NCBI RefSeq assembly: GCF_024868665.1
Contig: NC_079899.1
Span: 2,750,720 to 2,814,719, forward strand
DNA from: Triplophysa rosa
Taxonomy: Eukaryota; Chordata; Actinopteri; Cypriniformes; Nemacheilidae
DNA length: 64,000 bases
Direction of reading: 5' to 3'
A program made the position numbers and the translations under genes. Positions 60,701 through 64,000 of the stretch are shown here, one piece after another (the stretch's first letter is position 1; each line of letters begins with the position of its first letter). The notes under the pieces are model-generated. The model saw only the letters and a program-made list of their open reading frames with translations. It searched no databases and had not been told where the DNA came from.

Positions 60701-63700
60701 TTGGTTTTTCAGTGGTTCTTCAGAGGTTTATCAGAGATTTAACAGGTTCTTTATACGGAAGCGGTGCTGTATGGTGCTTTAGCCGTTCTGTATAGCACCA
60801 CAGTCATCCCAAAGAACCGCTGAAGAACCACTGAAGCACCAAGATGTGGTTCTACTACATAGCACTTAATGTGGTTCCCCTATGATTACGAGCCAAGAAC
60901 CACTTTTAGTGCTATATAGCACCATTTTTTACAGTATACTCTCAGCAGCCATGTTTGTGTCAAAACATTTGAAAGATTTTACTTGCACACACATTTAACA
61001 CACACAACAGACACAAGCCTGACACTGACAGATGTCAGAAACACCTTTAAATGAACATATCGAAATCCGTTTTCTATTCAAAGCCCTGCTCTCAAGCTGC
61101 TGTTCATCAAATTAAAAAATCCCAAACATTACTGAATCAGCAAGATATTAAAAGCCAGACACTTCAAATAGTTCATAAGATTCAACAGATCAGATCCTCA
61201 GATCAGAATTCAGTTCCTTTGCACATGGCACAATATGAAGAGGACAGAAACCATGAAAATAAAACAACCGTAAAGCTAGTTACTGTGCTAGCTATTGCAC
61301 TTTTTGTAACACTGCATTACAGTTTTGAAGGAATCTGAAGAAACTGTAATGACAAGAACACTCTACATTGACAAAGTAAATCAGAGGATAAAAAGATGGA
61401 CACGCCACAACAAACAGCTTTTCCAAAACCTTTATGAGCTCATTTAAAAAGAGCTGGAATATATGGCAGGGCTGCCATGAGGAAAAAGCCTCTTTTCAAG
61501 GCCCAAGCACATTTACAAGATGAGGTCATTTTACTGCACCAGGTGCTTCATACAGCACAAACATTCTTTCCTCATAATTATTCCATACTCCAGTACAATA
61601 ATACACTGCGACATGCATAAAAGAGTGCTTTCATGAACACTAGCATGAATCATTGCACCTTTAAAGGCAGTTTTCAGAATCTGTGATGTAAATTTCCAGG
61701 TCATACCCTTACGGAACTTGGAGCCATTACAGAAAAATGGTGCAATATGCCACGTAAACAGTTTAGGACTGGAATAAAGTAATGACAGTTTTCTCATAAG
61801 GGCAAAGTTCCCAAGCAAAGTTTAACGCTCTCGGGAGATTTGTCGTGCAAAGTTTTACCGAAGAGTATAGAATACCAAGAGGCGAAACTCAATAGAACGT
61901 TCCATTGCAACACTTGCGCCCAGCAGCAGCCCTGCGCTTCCGCCTTTTTGGGCTGAAAGTGACTCGGCAGTGCAAAAGGTTTTTGCTGTCGCTATGGCAA
62001 TATCAGCTGCTTTGTTAAAAATCCAACCTGAATAATGACAGCACATAATAAAGCACTGGACTAGTAATCATCAAATCCTTTTAACAGTTATTTTACAGAC
62101 TTTGTGTACTCTATTTTTAACACAAAACCTTTGCTCTCCAGAAACCATGTCAGTTTAGGTTGAAAATCTATTAAGTTCAAGTATTAGCATTATAAACCCA
62201 GAATCCAGAAAGCACCAGAGTTTCGCCTCTTGGTATTCGATACTCTTTGATTTTACTGCGATGCAAAATATAGGTTTTAATTTGACTAAAACACAACTCT
62301 GATAGCCCAGTTAATGGATCGTTCTCTAGTGTAAGATTTGAAGAATTCATGTCAAATACTCTTTAGCGACTTGCTGTACAAGAAGGATGTTGCGAGCAGG
62401 AAGCAGGTGAGAGTGATACCTTGTCTGTGTAGGTGGCGTTGTTGAGCACCAGCAATGGAGTGAAGATCTGAACTACGAGGTCTGTGCTCAGAACATTTTG
62501 ATTCTGCAGATAAAGCATGTGTCTGAAACATTGTTCCCACAGCGAAGCTCCTTCAGCAGACAGACACGATCTACACAAACACACACACAAGTGTCTTCAG
62601 AAGCCATGATCAGAGAAACAAAAACACTGCAACATGAGCAGATGGATGGATGGTTTGTAAGTTACTGTCAACCATCAAGAAATCCGCATGCAAATAATCA
62701 CAATTAAACAAGCCATATATTAGTCATCCGAATAGTTTCTTGCGCTGTGTATGACAAGATATGTGTACTGATGCACATTAACACAAAAATTCAAGTAATT
62801 TTCATAAGCAAATTGTAAATTGGTGAACTAATATTTTATAAATAATTGTTTAATATTTAATATACAGTAAGGTATATGTACACAAACGCATCATTTAAGT
62901 AATTTAGACTCCAGTTGGTTAATAAATTGTTGCCTTGGAAGTTTAAGGTTTTATCTGCATTATGAGCAGAGCTTCACAGTTTTTGCATTCCATTTGACTT
63001 TGTAGATAAAACATTTTTTGTTTTCTAAAAAAGTCCCAAAATGTACACAAAGTAAAAAAACATCACATAATGTAAATAAGTTGTCACAGAATAAGAATAT
63101 GTGAATAACTCAATTTTGACTAAAATGTCAGATCGAACCGTATAATTCCAAGGCAACAAATGTCTTCTGATGCAAAATAAAAAAATTCTTAGAATTAACA
63201 ATAATAGTATTTCGAACCTATTTAACATGATTTAAAAGGTATAAAAGCAGCCAAGCGCTAAATTCACACAAAGTTGTCATATGCAATTTTCGCAATAAAA
63301 CACACAAGAACCAATGAGATTTACAGGTGTTAACATCGAAATTTCAGTCGTTTATAGATTACTTTCATGATGAATCTACAGCCGTGGAAAAGATGAAGAG
63401 ATCTTTCCAAATTTTCATTTAATCAGCATGTATTGTGGTCATTCCAGTCCAGTGTTCGTTGAATTTTAACAAAATCAAACCTCAGAAGAGACAAAGTCAT
63501 CGAGAACATGACAAGACACATGAAAACTGTGAGAGAAATGGGAAAAACATATTTTCTGTTATTTTCACCTGTTTCTCCAGTTTCATTTTGTGCAAATAAA
63601 TGCAAGTAGAAACAATATTTTTATTTGAAATTTGGTAAAAAAATATTGATAGTAGTTCTCAGAAGGAAACAAAAATGATCATTCTACCAAATCACATACC

Positions 63701-64000
63701 TATAAATAGTACATTTTAAAATATGAAAAACTGATTTTAAAATGATCTCTTAATTTTGTCCGCGGATATATGTGCTTTTGAGTTCTATACAAGAAGATAA
63801 TTTGATGTGATTTGTTTATGTCCAACTGAAGAAAGGGTGCCATGAGGGTGAGTAAATGACAAAAGAAATTATAATTCTGGGTGAACTATATTCCTTTAAT
63901 AAAATAAACGGTGCATTTTCAGGTTTAGAGTACATGACTGCAATATGTTCAGTTTAATAAGCTCATGGCTATAGGTGTTATACCTGATCTGTTCTTGCTT
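48648..64000 (-). CDS. unidentified multi-exon gene, last nine exons (5' part outside window)
   Basis: Nine splice-bounded blocks on the minus strand chain in one frame: 63984-64000+, 62420-62570, 59831-59996, 59282-59344, 57955-58041, 55991-56048, 49461-49508, 49285-49334 and 48648-48745. Together they give about 240 C-terminal residues. The first part looks helical (SLWEQCFRHMLYLQNQNVLS, DLVVQIFTPLLVLNN, AGELLKRLLAYESDTR). Then comes a Ser-rich acidic linker (SSSSLSSLLDDS, SDTEEEDSESS) and a short conserved-looking tail (DDPFAQKRDPSTVFW, NVKNKVNAFSAIQSKAFWG, ESDDSEIE) ending DDSDDFYD. No signal peptide or membrane segment is visible. I do not recognise the family; XRN2, the mammalian neighbour of NKX2-4, does not fit. 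It is tail-to-tail with nkx2.4, 35 kb away. Confidence 0.82.
48855..49182. mobile_element. palindromic element with AAGGGCCGTC ends, in the last-exon intron
   Basis: AAGGGCCGTCAAACGATTAA and TTAATCGTTAGACGGCCCTT are inverted ends (one mismatch in about 24 bp). A (CA)n tract lies at 48945-48968. A truncated relative is at 18060-18315. It lies between the last two coding exons. Confidence 0.88.
49285..49334 (-). CDS. 50-nt exon of the unidentified gene
   Basis: Acceptor CTTTCATAG|GACG and donor AAAGG|GTACGAG. It encodes (W)TNVKNKVNAFSAIQSK and its phases fit both neighbours only with this donor. Confidence 0.82.
49461..49508 (-). CDS. 48-nt exon of the unidentified gene
   Basis: Donor TTTTG|GTAAGAG is strong. 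The acceptor is ambiguous: GCGGAG|AATTG fits the phase of the preceding exon and gives (R)IDDPFAQKRDPSTVF(W). A nearby TTAG would need a different upstream phase. Confidence 0.7.
50646..51208. mobile_element. TGTGACCCTGGACCACAAAACC element, long copy
   Basis: The left TGTAACCCGGGACCACAAAA and the right GGTTTCGTGGTCCAGGGTCA are inverted. Relative to the copy at 31099-31422 it holds an extra middle segment starting near AACAAAAATGGCCGGAAACA, probably internal sequence of a longer family member. An 81-codon frame within it is repeat-derived. Confidence 0.8.
51640..52610. promoter_or_regulatory. intronic repeat-free candidate regulatory block
   Basis: Nearly 1 kb without repeats in an intron of the minus-strand gene. 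It includes GCGTAAAATGATGCAAATTA, ACATTAATATATGTGATG and GTATATGCTAATGAAGCGC (octamer/homeobox-type cores). No ORF of interest. Candidate distal enhancer, possibly acting on nkx2.4. Confidence 0.45.
52640..52815. repeat. possible interspersed repeat (GCGCCCTCT motifs)
   Basis: ACAGCGCCCTCTATGTGTCG and GAGTGCCCTCTGCTGGAAGA are of a type often seen at fish repeat boundaries. No clear ends. Confidence 0.35.
53082..53337. mobile_element. TTAAAGGGATAGTTCA family element
   Basis: TAAAGGGTTAGTTAACCCAA on the left and GGGTAAACTATCCCTTTAA on the right are inverted ends. The interior carries the family's GTCAATGGGCTCCAATG block. Confidence 0.8.
53624..54122. mobile_element. TAGGGCTGTCACAATT element
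   Basis: TAGGGCTGTCACAATT and AATTGTGACAGTCCTA are inverted ends with one mismatch in 16. The interior has no intact ORF. Related in its ends to the copies at 30562 and 57022. Confidence 0.85.
54630..55560. promoter_or_regulatory. intronic repeat-free candidate regulatory block(s)
   Basis: GC-rich sequence with CCAATAGGCC, CTCTCATTGGCCATTCATAA and CAAACCAATTACTTAATGAA (CCAAT and homeobox-type cores). Two minus-strand frames of 121 and 127 codons overlap at 55040-55439 but are low-complexity and lack splice context, so they are not called genes. Confidence 0.45.
55991..56048 (-). CDS. 58-nt exon of the unidentified gene (weaker call)
   Basis: A very good donor (AGCCG|GTAAGTACT) and a moderate acceptor (TTATCCAAAG|ACATC). 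It supplies the phase shift required between the flanking exons and encodes (D)ITKSERAEALRDSTTQNS(R). Another frame (RHSEILQHKIA) is also open, so the reading depends on the chain. Confidence 0.65.
56509..56968. mobile_element. hAT-like MITE with perfect 8-bp duplication
   Basis: The ends CAGTGTTGGGCAAGTTACTC and AATTACACCCAACACTG are inverted. ATTACAAG flanks both sides exactly (56501-56508 and 56969-56976). The interior is AT-rich with AATTACT words. Confidence 0.93.
57022..57376. mobile_element. TAGGGGTGTCAC element
   Basis: TAGGGGTGTCACAAAATACC and TGATATCATGACAGCCCA form imperfect inverted ends. A (TC)n block and CTCTCTGCCTCCATACAC correspond to the inverse of the 30562-30896 copy. It begins 46 bp after the end of the preceding MITE. 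Confidence 0.8.
57523..57804. mobile_element. hAT-type MITE (CAGGGGTTCTCAACC ... AGAGCCACTG)
   Basis: The left end CAGGGGTTCTCAACC and the right end TAAGAGCCACTG are the classic hAT-type termini. The flanking 8-mers (CTCTAAAC, ATTTTAAC) match at only 5 of 8 positions, so the duplication has decayed or the boundary is off slightly. Confidence 0.8.
57955..58041 (-). CDS. 87-nt exon of the unidentified gene
   Basis: Acceptor CTCTTTAG|AGACC and donor CGTCAG|GTAACA. It encodes (E)TNAYQLLKQTVAQERRCS and DTEEEDSESS. Of the other two frames one is stopped and the third is basic and unlike its neighbours. Confidence 0.85.
58780..59180. promoter_or_regulatory. intronic repeat-free candidate regulatory block
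   Basis: GC-rich, repeat-free sequence between two coding exons of the minus-strand gene, with GGCGGACAATTAAACC and CGATAATTAGAGAAGC motifs. Candidate enhancer by texture. Confidence 0.4.
59282..59344 (-). CDS. 63-nt exon of the unidentified gene
   Basis: Acceptor TTTGTTTCAG|AAATTC and donor TTAGAG|GTAAAAA are both good. It encodes (E)IQSAEEDSADQSPVESIPIR, an acidic linker. Confidence 0.88.
59831..59996 (-). CDS. 166-nt exon of the unidentified gene
   Basis: Acceptor GTCACACAG|GCAGG, donor ACGAG|GTCGGT (weak). It encodes AGELLKRLLAYESDTRQPSE followed by a Ser-rich stretch (SSSSLSSLLDDSVEIKPARP) and SKRYSPVAETR. The phases fit both neighbours. Confidence 0.88.
60190..60423. mobile_element. 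TTAAAGGGATAGTTCA family fragment
   Basis: GTTCATACAATGGGAGTCAA and TCGCTGGGTGAACTTTAA mark the family. The left end is lost. Confidence 0.65.
60584..60650 (+). mobile_element. tRNA-derived SINE fragment
   Basis: A decayed A-box (GCTTGTTAGAACATTACG) is followed by a B-box ATGGGTTTGATACCCAGG. Truncated by the next repeat. Confidence 0.6.
60651..60940. mobile_element. AATGGTGCTATATAGCAC inverted-repeat element
   Basis: AAATGGTGCTTTATACAAGT on the left and TGCTATATAGCACCATTTTT on the right are inverted, and GGTTCTTCAG / TGAAGAACCA words recur in both orientations. A common fish repeat type. Confidence 0.75.
61861..62247. mobile_element. AAGAGTATAGAATACC inverted-repeat element
   Basis: AAGAGTATAGAATACCAAGA at the left is matched by TCTTGGTATTCGATACTCTT at the right, and the match continues through GGCGAAACTC (about 30 bp, one mismatch). 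It lies in the intron immediately 3' of the exon at 62420-62570 and has no intact ORF. Confidence 0.85.
62420..62570 (-). CDS. 151-nt exon of the unidentified gene
   Basis: Acceptor TGTTTGTGTAG|ATCG and donor GACAAG|GTATCAC. It encodes (R)SCLSAEGASLWEQCFRH and MLYLQNQNVLSTDLVVQIF, then TPLLVLNNATYTDK: amphipathic, helix-like sequence reminiscent of an armadillo/HEAT-type fold, though that is only an impression. Confidence 0.88.
62600..63980. other. intron of the unidentified gene, mostly AT-rich, no other gene seen
   Basis: Contains the end of a TTAAAGGGATAGTTCA-family copy at about 63785-63900 (GGGTGAACTATATTCCTTTA). Short ORFs here have no recognisable content. Confidence 0.5.
63984..64000 (-). 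CDS. partial exon of the unidentified gene at the window edge
   Basis: Donor GATCAG|GTATAAC. Only 17 nt are visible, reading KQEQI(R) in the phase needed by the next exon. Confidence 0.65.

Noticed and set aside
48648..64000. Minus-strand gene being XRN2
   Set aside because: Orientation would fit mammalian synteny, but the translated exons do not resemble XRN2, whose C-terminus is Gly/Arg-rich.
1..64000. CRISPR arrays, operons, rRNA genes
   Set aside because: The sequence is vertebrate nuclear DNA; no regularly spaced direct repeats with unique spacers and no rRNA-like sequence were seen.

Overview
This is a window of nuclear DNA from a teleost fish, most likely a cyprinid (carp, minnow or zebrafish group). 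The evidence is an AT-rich background, a spliced NK2-class homeobox gene with fish-type protein sequence, tRNA-derived SINEs, and many short non-autonomous DNA transposons of kinds common in cyprinid genomes. There is nothing prokaryotic: no operons, rRNA genes or CRISPR arrays.

Layout. 1-7.3 kb: repeat-rich DNA with a ~38-bp minisatellite, a decayed mobile-element passenger gene, a (TG)n tract and MITEs. 7.3-11.7 kb: 5' flank of the homeobox gene, with several repeat-poor blocks and one 38-bp-arm perfect hairpin. 11,766-13,124 (+): nkx2.4, two coding exons, 341 aa, followed by a ~0.6 kb 3' UTR. 13.8-48.4 kb: a gene desert of about 35 kb in which repeat-free, GC-richer blocks (candidate enhancers) alternate with transposon clusters, including two triple-nested transposon stacks (22.35-24.24 kb and 43.30-45.42 kb). 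48,648-64,000 (-): the last nine exons of a second gene that runs off the right edge. I could reconstruct its C-terminal ~240 aa through a phase-consistent exon chain but cannot name it. Its large introns hold further candidate regulatory blocks and repeats.

How it fits together. The two genes converge tail-to-tail. nkx2.4 encodes a DNA-binding transcription factor of the NKX2-1/NKX2-4 group, known from developing hypothalamus/ventral forebrain and thyroid. Repeat-poor islands on both sides of it, and inside the introns of the neighbour, look like a genomic regulatory block: a developmental gene, a desert of distal elements, and a possible bystander gene. That reading is inference from sequence texture; no alignment was possible. 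I found no convincing new biological system. The most unusual items are the nested transposons with readable target-site duplications, two large hairpins, and remnants of a fish mobile-element passenger protein family.
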